Origin: Roseivirga seohaensis
Lineage (GTDB): Bacteria; Bacteroidota; Bacteroidia; Cytophagales; Cyclobacteriaceae
Direction of reading: 5' to 3'
Assembly (NCBI RefSeq): GCF_001592945.1
Contig: NZ_LRPB01000001.1
Location: 62,001-126,000 of the forward strand
Length of the DNA stretch: 64,000 nucleotides
A program made the position numbers and the translations under genes. Numbering within the stretch: position 1 is the first letter of the stretch; each line of letters begins with the position of its first letter. The notes under the pieces are model-generated. The model was not told the DNA's origin, ran no database searches, and saw nothing but the letters and a program-made list of their open reading frames with translations. This document shows, piece by piece, positions 24,546 to 33,000 of the stretch.

Positions 24546-24573
24546 AGAAAGCCCGAGCAATTTCGGGCTTTCT
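24546..24573 (-). terminator. Terminator of uspA
   Basis: A perfect 11-bp stem (AGAAAGCCCGA with TCGGGCTTTCT, loop of 6) between uspA and the SUI1-family gene. On the minus strand it is followed by TTATTTTTG. It thus fits a rho-independent terminator for uspA, but it lies directly before the next start codon. Confidence 0.8.
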
Positions 24574-24606
24574 GTATTGAAATTCTGATTTTGGATCTAT
24601 CGATCC

Positions 24607-25455
24607 TTATTTCTTCCTAGAGAGTGTCCAAACTGGAATTTGAGAATGATTCACCAAATCTTCAGCAATACTTCCACTCAATAAATGAAGCAAGCCGGTT
24701 CGACCGTGTGTTCCAATGGCAATCATATCGGCATTAACATCTTCGGCATAAGCCAAAATCCCCTCTTCTTCAGAAGTCTCATTATAAATTGCCGTATGCA
24801 CATTGGCCAATTGATGGTCGTTGATATACCTCACAAACTCATCTTGCATTTGACGCTGGGTATGGAAATCGTTGGTGGTATTTATTTTTACCAAATGCAA
24901 TTTAGCTCCAGTTAATGCTTGTAATTTTTTAAGCTCTACAAAAAGTATCGATTGTTCTTCACGTAAATTGGTGGCCAACACTATATTCTGAATGGTATTC
25001 AATTTTACTTCTGACTTGATAGTAATTACAGGACATTTGGCATGACGCACAACTTTTTCAGTATTCGAGCCAATTAACACTTCATCAATCCCACTTACAC
25101 CTTTAGAACCCATCACAACCAAATCAGCCTGATGATCGGCAATGGCCTTTGAGATACTCTGATACGGATTCCCTATCTCTACAGAACCTATAATATTAAT
25201 TCCTGCATAAGCCTTACTTTCCACAAGGTTGCGCATGTTTTCTTTGGTCTTCTCAAGCAGTTGCTTTAAGAAAAAATAGTCCTCCGATTCATTGGCAATA
25301 CCATCACCCATAGTATTGAAAGTATGGTTTTGGGGGCCTTCAATAATATGAATAGCTTGAATTTGAAGTTTGCCTTTTTCGGCCAATTGAGCAGCAAAAT
25401 TCAAAGCATATTTAGACTGTTCAGAAAAATCTATGGGTACGAGGATGGTTTTCAT
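24607..25455 (-). CDS. Universal stress protein with two UspA domains
   Basis: A 282-residue protein made of two tandem Usp domains (about 1-147 and 152-280). Each domain carries the ATP-binding signature: VMGSKGVSGIDEVLIGSNTE near residue 116-135 and IGTHGRTGLLHLLSGSIAE near 250-268 (pattern GxxGxxG then GS). It opens with MKTILVPIDFSEQSKYAL, the usual first strand. Tandem Usp proteins bind ATP or AMP and are raised under stress or low oxygen. A palindrome at 25522-25535 upstream may be its control site. A strong hairpin terminator follows the stop. Confidence 0.95.
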   Translation of the reverse strand: MKTILVPIDFSEQSKYALNFAAQLAEKGKLQIQAIHIIEGPQNHTFNTMGDGIANESEDYFFLKQLLEKTKENMRNLVESKAYAGINIIGSVEIGNPYQSISKAIADHQADLVVMGSKGVSGIDEVLIGSNTEKVVRHAKCPVITIKSEVKLNTIQNIVLATNLREEQSILFVELKKLQALTGAKLHLVKINTTNDFHTQRQMQDEFVRYINDHQLANVHTAIYNETSEEEGILAYAEDVNADMIAIGTHGRTGLLHLLSGSIAEDLVNHSQIPVWTLSRKK

Positions 25456-25521
25456 GGTTTTAGCTTTTTAGTGATTTCATATTTTCAACCATGAATTACC
25501 GAAAATGGTTAGATAATTTTA

Positions 25522-25535
25522 ATGATGTACGTCAT
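25522..25535. promoter_or_regulatory. Near-perfect palindrome upstream of uspA
   Basis: ATGATGTACGTCAT is a 14-bp palindrome with one mismatched pair, 67 bp upstream of the uspA start and about 196 bp upstream of malic enzyme. Its size suits a Crp/Fnr-type dimer site; which protein binds is unknown. The rest of 25456-25731 holds no gene that I can see. Confidence 0.25.
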
Positions 25536-25688
25536 GTTTTTTAAGCTACCAGCTTTAAAAAGAAAGTTTAGTCCTCCAAATATAATGGCTAGAATAGACA
25601 CCCAGGCAATCGTCAATCGCCAACATTTAGTGATTTGAGAAAGAATATTTGGCTGCTAATAGCGATGATATCCCTAACTTTACGGCCG

Positions 25689-25707
25689 TTTACCCAATGG
25701 GGGTAAA
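25689..25707 (+). promoter_or_regulatory. Small leader hairpin before malic enzyme gene
   Basis: TTTACCC (25689-25695) pairs with GGGTAAA (25701-25707) over a 5-base loop, ending 24 bp before the malic enzyme ATG. A weak -7-like TAACTTTA lies at 25675-25682, so the hairpin would be at the mRNA 5' end. Function unknown. Confidence 0.2.
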
Positions 25708-25731
25708 GAATTGAAAAGCGGAACTACGAAT

Positions 25732-26955
25732 ATGAAAGAAGTATATAAAAAGTCTATCGACCTACATAACAACCTTAAAGGGAAAATCGAAATCACCAAT
25801 AAAATGGATGTAAACAGTAAGGAAGACCTTTCTTTGCTGTATTCTCCGGGAGTTGCCCAACCTTGTTTAGAAATAGAGAAAAATCCAGAGCTGGCCTACG
25901 ACATGACCATTAAGGGCAATACTATTGCCGTGATTACAAATGGAACAGCCGTTTTAGGTTTAGGCAATATTGGGGCTTTAGCATCTCTACCGGTAATGGA
26001 AGGAAAAGCCATGCTCTTTAAAAAATTTGCAGGGGTTAATGCCTTTCCTATTTGTTTGGATTGCGATGATACTGACGATATCATAGATACTATTAGAAGA
26101 ATTGCTCCAGTTTTTGGAGGTATTAACCTTGAAGATATTAAGGCGCCTGAAAGCTTTATTATCGAAGAAAAGCTACAAGACCTTGGTATTCCTGTTTTTC
26201 ATGATGATCAACACGGAACCGCCATTGTAACCCTTGCGGCTTTGATTAATGCAGCCAAAGTAGTAGGCAAAAAAGTAGAAGACATGAAAGTAGTAATCAA
26301 TGGGGCTGGTGCTGCCGGAATTGCCATTGCCAAGCTTTTACGTTGCTACAATGTAGAATCTGAACTTTGTGTTTCAATTAAACAATTGATCGTTGCCGAT
26401 AGTCAGGGCGCTATTCATAGAAGAAGGTACGACTTAAATTCAGCCAAAACTGAACTTTTAAAGTACTCAAACTTCCAAGATGTAGAAGGCGATATTCATG
26501 AGATCATCAAAGGAGCCGATGTGTTTATTGGAGTGAGCAAGGGAGATGTACTAACCAAGGCAGATATTCAGAACATGGCCAAAGATCCAATCATTTTCGC
26601 TATGGCCAACCCAGAACCTGAAATTCACCCAGAAGAAGCTTTTGAAGGAGGTGCTGCGATTGTAGGCACTGGTAGAAGCGATTACCCTAATCAGATCAAT
26701 AATGTTTTGGCCTTCCCTGGTATTTTCAAAGGTGCTCTGAAAGCTCGTGCAAAAACCATCAGTACGGAAATGAAACTAGCCGCTGCCTTTGCTATTGCAA
26801 AGAGCGTTGAGCACCCTACCAAAGATCAGGTGATTCCTTCGGCATTAGATACCTCTTTGGCTGACATTGTAGCTAATGCAGTAGAACAAGCGGTATATCA
26901 TGAAAGAGAATTAGAAGCAGAAATAGAAAGAGAAGAGGCCAAACTGAAAGGCTAA
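25732..26955 (+). CDS. Malic enzyme (oxaloacetate-decarboxylating malate dehydrogenase)
   Basis: Converts malate to pyruvate and CO2 with NAD(P), feeding gluconeogenesis or NADPH supply. The 407-residue protein is the short form without a phosphotransacetylase domain. Landmarks: LYSPGVAQPC near residue 42 (catalytic tyrosine), KGNTIAVITNGTAVLGLGN near 72-90, NLEDIKAPESF near 130-140, HDDQHGTA (metal and substrate site) near 158, and the NAD-binding loop GAGAAGIAIAK near 191. The longest frame starts with TTG at 25711; the ATG at 25732 matches the family N-terminus (MKEVYKKSIDLH). A strong terminator hairpin follows at 27038-27082. Confidence 0.94.
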   Translation: MKEVYKKSIDLHNNLKGKIEITNKMDVNSKEDLSLLYSPGVAQPCLEIEKNPELAYDMTIKGNTIAVITNGTAVLGLGNIGALASLPVMEGKAMLFKKFAGVNAFPICLDCDDTDDIIDTIRRIAPVFGGINLEDIKAPESFIIEEKLQDLGIPVFHDDQHGTAIVTLAALINAAKVVGKKVEDMKVVINGAGAAGIAIAKLLRCYNVESELCVSIKQLIVADSQGAIHRRRYDLNSAKTELLKYSNFQDVEGDIHEIIKGADVFIGVSKGDVLTKADIQNMAKDPIIFAMANPEPEIHPEEAFEGGAAIVGTGRSDYPNQINNVLAFPGIFKGALKARAKTISTEMKLAAAFAIAKSVEHPTKDQVIPSALDTSLADIVANAVEQAVYHERELEAEIEREEAKLKG

Positions 26956-27037
26956 ATTTATGTAGTCTAATTATCCAATTGTTCACTGTCCGACATTTGA
27001 TAAATAAACTTTGAACCAGCAAGCAGTATGCTCGGTT

Positions 27038-27090
27038 AAATTGAGGTAAGCTTCCTAAAACAGGAATAGTTTACCTCAATTTTAATTTTA
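27038..27090 (+). terminator. Terminator of malic enzyme gene
   Basis: AAATTGAGGTAA (27038-27049) and TTACCTCAATTT (27071-27082) form a perfect 12-bp stem; inside it TTCCT and AGGAA form a second stem. A TTTTAATTTTA tail follows. It ends shortly before the DUF427 start at 27095, so it could also act as a leader structure of that gene. Confidence 0.7.
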
Positions 27091-27094
27091 AGCC

Positions 27095-27376
27095 ATGAAA
27101 GCCATTTGGAACGAAGAAGTAATTGCAGAAAGTAACGACACCATTGTGATTGAAGGAAACCACTATTTCCCTCACGATTCGATCAAAAAAGAATACTTCA
27201 CAAAAACAGACACGCACACCACCTGCCCATGGAAAGGCGTAGCCAGTTATTATACCATTGAAGTAAACGGTAGCGAAAACCCAGATGCCGCTTGGTTCTA
27301 CCCCGAAACCAAAGAAATGGCCAAAGGCATCAAAAACTATGTCGCTTTTTGGAGAGGAGTGAAAGTTGAAGAGTAA
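27095..27376 (+). CDS. DUF427 domain protein
   Basis: A 93-residue protein that consists entirely of a DUF427 domain: KAIWNEEVIAESNDTIVIEGNHYFP at the start, HTTCPWKGVASYYTI in the middle and NPDAAWFYPETKEMAKGIKNYVAFW near the end, all characteristic. The family has a small beta-barrel fold of unknown function and a conserved Cys-Pro-Trp-Lys motif. It stands alone between the malic enzyme terminator and a convergent LytTR gene. Size and start are as expected. Confidence 0.92.
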   Translation: MKAIWNEEVIAESNDTIVIEGNHYFPHDSIKKEYFTKTDTHTTCPWKGVASYYTIEVNGSENPDAAWFYPETKEMAKGIKNYVAFWRGVKVEE

Positions 27377-27424
27377 ACTTTAGAACTGCTAAAAAACGTG
27401 TATGGTTTTGAAAACCTGAAACGT

Positions 27425-28195
27425 TTAAGACGTCAATTCTTTGTTATTATTTATTCTTTCCAAAGCCTCCTTTTTATACTTTCTACCCACAGGAAGTTGT
27501 TGGGCTTGAACTTTAACATAATCATGGCCGAAGGCTTCCACTTTATTTTTGTTCACTAGGTAAGACCGATGAATACGAATAAACCATTCTGGAAGCATTT
27601 TCTCTAAACCACTTATTTTTTCTTTGGTAATGACGACCCCAGTAAGCGTGTTGATTTTAACATAATCGGCAAGGCTTTCTATATAAAGAATATCATCAAC
27701 TGAAATTGAAACGGCCTCACGATTCGACCTTACTGTGATGGTTTGTAATAGGTTTTTCTGATTTGCTTCCTCCAAAGCAGCAATCCTAGCATCTCGTTCA
27801 AGGTTCGATCGGTATACCCGAATGAAAGAGAATAAAATGGCTACAAAATAGATGATGACCCCTAATTGCAGTATATCGCCAGCCACAGGGCTCATCCGAT
27901 TCCAATTGAAGTCGGTGAGAAAAACAAATGCTGCCATGGCGATTAGCCCAGATAAAAAAACCGAAACCACCACGGTGTAAAAAGTATAAAGCGCAAACCA
28001 GAAGTATCTTTTTGCTTCTAGATATTGTGGAACCAGAAAAAGATTGAAAAAATATGAAGTAGCAATTGCTACTGGCATAAGCATGGATGTGAAGTAAAAG
28101 GAATCGAGATAATTACTCCATTTCAAACCGAATAACAGGTTCAAAAAAGCAAATACAAATACCCAAAATATAACTTGACGAGAATGCTTGATCAT
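27425..28195 (-). CDS. Membrane-bound LytTR family DNA-binding regulator
   Basis: A 256-residue protein with four predicted transmembrane helices (about residues 8-25, 34-55, 65-92 and 107-127), a short coiled linker, and a C-terminal LytTR domain (about 152-245: VSISVDDILYIESLADYVKI, GVVITKEKISGLEKMLPEWFIRIHRSYLVNKNKV, LPVGRKYK). The LytTR fold binds direct repeats in promoters. The membrane part resembles the sensor module fused to LytTR in Bacteroidota in place of a two-component pair. It is divergent from the small ExbB-like gene at 28355; joint control or signalling is likely but unproven. Confidence 0.9.
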   Translation of the reverse strand: MIKHSRQVIFWVFVFAFLNLLFGLKWSNYLDSFYFTSMLMPVAIATSYFFNLFLVPQYLEAKRYFWFALYTFYTVVVSVFLSGLIAMAAFVFLTDFNWNRMSPVAGDILQLGVIIYFVAILFSFIRVYRSNLERDARIAALEEANQKNLLQTITVRSNREAVSISVDDILYIESLADYVKINTLTGVVITKEKISGLEKMLPEWFIRIHRSYLVNKNKVEAFGHDYVKVQAQQLPVGRKYKKEALERINNNKELTS

Positions 28196-28314
28196 TATTC
28201 AAGATTAAGTAAAACGTTAACTAATTCCGCTCCTTTCTTACTATTTTAACCCGAATATCGACTAACGACAGGTATACAGATGGATATGACTTACACATTG
28301 CAAAGCTTCCTTAA

Positions 28315-28322
28315 TAGCTTTG
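28315..28322 (+). promoter_or_regulatory. -7 box of ExbB-like gene
   Basis: TAGCTTTG fits TAnnTTTG and lies 32 bp before the ATG at 28355. An ATTG at 28297-28300 is only 14 bp upstream, so the -33 element is weak. Confidence 0.25.
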
Positions 28323-28354
28323 AAAGCAAGTTCTAACCCTTAAATATTCAAATT

Positions 28355-28732
28355 ATGCTAGAGTTATTTTTTTTAGGAAGTAAGTTGTTCATGGGCATTC
28401 AAACTATCATTGCCGTAATCATGATCGTTTTGTCGGTTTTTAGTGCTAAAGCTGTTTTAGCCAATCAGGTGAATAAGAATTCACAACGAAAGATAAACCT
28501 AATAAAAGAGGTAGGCCTGTTTGCCTTTATTATAGGCATACTCGCCAGCGCTCTTGATTTAACAAGTGCATTTCAGGCCATTGAGGCGGCAGGAGATATT
28601 CACCCAGCTGTATTGGCTGGAGGTTTGAAACTCACTTTCATCCCGACTATCTACGGATTGATGATTTACGCTTTGTCATTACTCATATATTTTGTCCTAA
28701 GGGCGCAGGCCAATAAAGTACCCACTGAATAA
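28355..28732 (+). CDS. Small MotA/TolQ/ExbB-like membrane protein
   Basis: A 125-residue protein with three predicted transmembrane helices (about residues 13-33, 50-68 and 92-116). The second and third helices match the MotA/TolQ/ExbB proton-channel core: IGILASALDLTSAFQAIEAAGDIHPAVLAGGLK and FIPTIYGLMIYALSLLIYFVLR resemble the conserved GLxTAF, AxGI and T.xGLxxAI signatures. It lacks the N-terminal helix and cytoplasmic domain of full ExbB proteins (about 220-240 residues), and no ExbD-like gene is adjacent. Its role is unknown. It is divergent from a membrane-bound LytTR regulator 159 bp away. Confidence 0.7.
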   Translation: MLELFFLGSKLFMGIQTIIAVIMIVLSVFSAKAVLANQVNKNSQRKINLIKEVGLFAFIIGILASALDLTSAFQAIEAAGDIHPAVLAGGLKLTFIPTIYGLMIYALSLLIYFVLRAQANKVPTE

Positions 28733-28853
28733 TAGATCATGCTCACTGTTTATTAACCCGCCATTGGACTTTTCAAAACAATCAATCCGATGTTATTTTT
28801 TGTCACTCAATTTTTAGTCGATCTTATAAAGCCATAATTCTTAATGTAAATCC

Positions 28854-30005
28854 ATGAAGTATACCATATATGTTTTCGCAATATCTGTTCTGCTGAGTTC
28901 TTGCTCGGGAGGACAAGAAAGTCATTCGTCAAAAGAAACAAACATTCCTTCTGATGATTTTAAATCGATCCCAATCAACCTTGATGCAGTAGAGGTTAAA
29001 TTGGCTTCGGCCATTGAAGCAGTAGAAATAATGCAGCTTGAAGAAGGGAGCGATGGCTTCATGAGCATCATCTATAAATTAAGCGAATCTGCAGAGCACT
29101 ATGTAATTGTGGATTCAAAGGAGCCCAATATTTTCCGTTATAATAAAAAAGGTAAGTTTGAAGGAGCATTTAACCACAATGGAAATGGACCCGAGGAATA
29201 TCAGGGCATTACAGACATATGGCAAGAAGGTGATCATATTGTGGTTTACAGCAGTGCGAATAATAGAGTTTTGAACTACGATCATGAAGGAAATTTTATT
29301 TCTTCTTTCAAAATGGAGTATCCCTACACTAATGTCTTCCCTCAAAAGAATGGCTATGTCGCAAACCTCAATACGGATGACCTAGATGGCAGGCTCGTAT
29401 TTCTGGATGAAAATTTCAAAAGGAGATCCACTGCCCTTCCTCATTTTGCGAGACAAGATTTCATGCAAATGACTTTCAATACTTTCAACGAATATAAAGA
29501 GGGCGCAGATTACAGAACGGTATTAAGTGATACTATTTTTATGATAGAAGGCGATCAAGCTAGGCCTTTGATTAAATTGGATTATGGCGATAACTGGCTT
29601 TGGAAAGACCCCGCCTTATTAGGCGACTATGAGAAAGCCATGGGACTCCTTAACACCACGGAAAAAGTATGGATGCTTTGGTCTCATTTGGTGGGTGAAA
29701 GGTATTTATATCTTATGTCAGAGCTTGGTTTCAGAGGTGGCGCACTCAGGAGTATAGTCGATCGGGAAACTGGCGCTCAGTTTACTTTGAATATTTCTAA
29801 AGCAGAAACGGAATTCTATACGTTTACTCCTATAAAATGGGAAGGTGACAGGCTATTGGCCTCTATGGCATCTTATGATGCTGTTGAGATCATTGAGAAA
29901 TTAGCACCAGGGCAAGTTGAATATAGAACAAGAACAACACTTGAAGGGCTGGAGTCAAATGAAAACCCAGTTTTAATGTGGGTGAAGTTTAAGGACTTCA
30001 ACTAG
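28854..30005 (+). CDS. 6-bladed beta-propeller lipoprotein
   Basis: A 383-residue lipoprotein (lipobox LSSC near residue 17) of the 6-bladed beta-propeller family widespread in Bacteroidota. Typical phrases: FRYNKKGKFEGAFNHNGNGPEEYQGITDIW (about residues 97-126), VVYSSANNRVLNYDHEGNFIS, and the blade repeats to about residue 370. It should face the periplasm or cell surface; ligands are unknown. Its 3' end and that of the giant convergent gene share a bidirectional terminator. No susCD genes are adjacent, although such propellers often accompany them. Confidence 0.85.
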   Translation: MKYTIYVFAISVLLSSCSGGQESHSSKETNIPSDDFKSIPINLDAVEVKLASAIEAVEIMQLEEGSDGFMSIIYKLSESAEHYVIVDSKEPNIFRYNKKGKFEGAFNHNGNGPEEYQGITDIWQEGDHIVVYSSANNRVLNYDHEGNFISSFKMEYPYTNVFPQKNGYVANLNTDDLDGRLVFLDENFKRRSTALPHFARQDFMQMTFNTFNEYKEGADYRTVLSDTIFMIEGDQARPLIKLDYGDNWLWKDPALLGDYEKAMGLLNTTEKVWMLWSHLVGERYLYLMSELGFRGGALRSIVDRETGAQFTLNISKAETEFYTFTPIKWEGDRLLASMASYDAVEIIEKLAPGQVEYRTRTTLEGLESNENPVLMWVKFKDFN

Positions 30006-30041
30006 AGCGCGATAAATACAATACAGACATCATTATGATAC

Positions 30042-30085
30042 AACAAAAATCCCCAGCCTATTGCTAGACTGGGGATTGACTTTTT
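30042..30085. terminator. Bidirectional terminator, 39-bp repeat copy 1
   Basis: AATCCCCAG and CTGGGGATT (30049-30078) form a 9-bp stem extended by CTA/TAG, with loop TTGC, and have T runs on both sides (GACTTTTTG on plus, ATTTTTG on minus). It serves both converging genes. The bases 30042-30080 are identical to 42472-42510. Confidence 0.85.
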
Positions 30086-30099
30086 GATTTCTATTCAAC

Positions 30100-33000
30100 T
30101 TATCGTTGAATCAGGATTTTCTTGCGGGCAAGTTTGGCTCCATCCTGAACAACGATGGTATGCACACCTTCTGGCATTTTTCGCACATCAATTGTTAGTT
30201 TATTTGTAGCTTCTGTCAAAACTTGTGATACCAGTTGTTTTCCAGAATTATCTACCATTTGAACTTTTGTTCCTTTTCTCAAGGTTTCGTCAAATTCTAA
30301 ATAGACGTAGTCTGAACTTGGAACTGGATAAACATTCACCGCCAAAGTGTACAATTTGTCTTCGATGCCTGTAATGATCACCTCTTCTGCTACTGAGGTG
30401 GCTGAACAGTTGTTCGTATTGTTTATGACAACGCTATAGTTACCCGATTCTGTCGGGCTAAAGCTATTGGCAGTTGCTCCATCAATACTCACCCCATCTT
30501 TCATCCATTGGTAGCTAAGCCCAGTAACAGCGGTTACAGAAAGTACATTGTCTGTGTTTGTAATTACTGGCGCAGTCAAGGCATCAAATACCGTTGCACT
30601 GACTGGCACTCTGAGTTTCGATTCTGTCCCGCTAACCACTCCTGCTACATAAAATATTGATGATGTTTGAAGATCAACTGTATAAGTTGCTTCGCTAGAA
30701 AGAGAACTTCCACCCAGTGGTGCGACATACCATTTATAACTATCGGCTCCTGTTGCTGATACGCTCACAGAACCAGGCCCACAATTACTTCCACTAGTGA
30801 CAGTAACATTTGGCGCCAACACCTTGATTGGAATGTCAATCGTTTTGGTATCTACTCCTCCATTGGCTGTACCTCCGTCATCTTTAACCGTTACCTGAAT
30901 TGCTCCAAAACCCTCCTGATCTGTCTCTGTTTCAAAAGTCAATAGAGCTGTGGTTTTATCAGCACTTAAAGTCACGCTATTTGACTTGATTACACCAGAC
31001 TTTGCCGATGTAATGGAGATGGTTTGATTTACGTCCCCCCCTGCGCTCAAGCCTGTGAGGGTAATAGTCAGGCTTCCCAAGTTTTTCACCACCTGTATTT
31101 CAGCATAAGCATCAATTGTTGGCGCTTCGTTTACATCTGTTACAGTAACCATAAACTCCTTTTGATAGGTCGCATTATGGTTATCAGTAACAAGTACAGT
31201 AACCGTATAGCTGGCCTTTTCCTCAAAGTTGAAGCTACTGCTGGCATATAGTTTAGCATCTGTAATGGTAAACGAATCATTGTCGGTGGTGCCTGTTGGC
31301 AAACTATACTGATGTGTATCCGTTGGGTTTTGGTCGGTTACTGATAGCTCACCAATCAAAGTAGCTTCGGCTGAATTTTCAAAAACTGTATTGGCGGAAA
31401 GCGCCATTGCCTCTGGAGCAATATTTATAATGGCCAGTTCAGCAGTAGCTACTTTGGCATAGTTACGCTCATCGATGGTAGCCTCTAAAGCATAAGTTCC
31501 TACGGCAGATGGCGCACTCGTTTGTTCCGCATAGGTAAGTGTAAAATTAAGACCTGATGGCACTGTAGTAACCGTGACAGGTTTTGCTTCTCCGGTGTTA
31601 ATGAAACTCAATGTTCCGAACTCGATGGTTGCTTCTGCCTTGGTGATATTCACCTCGAAACTTGTAGTAACCGTCCCTCCTCTTGTGTCCGTTGCTTTTA
31701 AAGTTAAAGTGGTAGTTCCTGCATTAACCACAGATAGTTTAAGAAGGCCATCTGCTGAATTGATAACTGAAGTAGTTACAACAGAATTATCCGAGTTAGT
31801 AACCACTTCATAAGTCAGCTCTGAATCTGAATTTTCCGCATCAGAGAAGTAATCGAACAAAGCAATATCCTTGGTTTTACCTACCGCAAAGGTTTCTTCA
31901 ACAGTTGGTATGGTAGATACTGTAGGTAGTGTGTTTGGTGCAATTACTTTAATCGTAATCTCCTCTTCTATAATTCCATTCTTACCATCAGAAATACGAA
32001 GAGTGAACTTGTGCTCTCCAACATCCGACAGTTGAGGTGTTCCTGAGATTTTTGGAGTGGAGTAAGCAAGGCGTTTGATTTTGCTTGATTCACTCAGTAA
32101 AATATCACCGTTTTCTAATTCAAGTAAATCCAAAACATCACCTAAGGCAGCCTCCTTAGCAATACCGAAATCATTACCAAAATATCCCTTTCCAGCAATC
32201 GTAGATACTTTATCTTCTTTAAAATCTAGTACCCTCAATGCATAATTATCATTATCCATTATCAGGATTTCACCTGAATTTAATAAGATAGAGGCCGAAA
32301 ACCCACCATACCTAGCGTTTTCAATATTTCCATCATGGTAACCAAAGCCATCAACTCCCGAAATGGTTTCAACGTACCCATTAGAGAGTCTTCGTACCGT
32401 ACCAGCATAATGATCAAAAATCAATAAAGAATCTTCTTTAAGAGGGACAATAGAGGTTGCATAATGGATTCCAGCATCTAAAGCATTCCCATCCCAGTAG
32501 CCCCCATAGTTACTGCCAGGTTTACCCGCTATAGTTTTGTAATAGCCAGAAACATCATACTTACCTACAGAATAGTATTCACTAGTATAAATATTGCCAA
32601 CTTCATCCTGGGCTAAACGTCCAATCCAGAAAGGTTTTGCCACATCCTTATAGCCATTTCTTCCAACGAAATTAATTGTATTAATTAATCGGTCTCCACC
32701 TACCAATGTAGAAACTATTCCATCTAAGGTTATTTTCCTAAGTGCAGTGTTATATAAATCACCAACGATAAGGTTATCATCTTTATCAAAAAGTATCGAA
32801 CGAGGCCTATAAAATTCAGCTTCCAGTCTGTTACCGTCTTTATAGCCATTGTTCCCTTTTCCGGCATAGAGTTCAAACTCACCATTCGATAAAAGTTTAT
32901 GCACTTTATTTCTAGAAGAGCTAACAGTATAAATATCACCACTTTGATTTATTGCCATTGCAGAGATACTGACTTTATTTTTAATAGAATCAGGTAGGTT

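Noticed and set aside
30042-30085. Direct repeats at 30042 and 42472 as attachment sites of an integrated element
   Set aside because: No integrase or mobile-element gene lies between them, and both copies have a clear terminator role; duplication of a terminator is enough to explain them.
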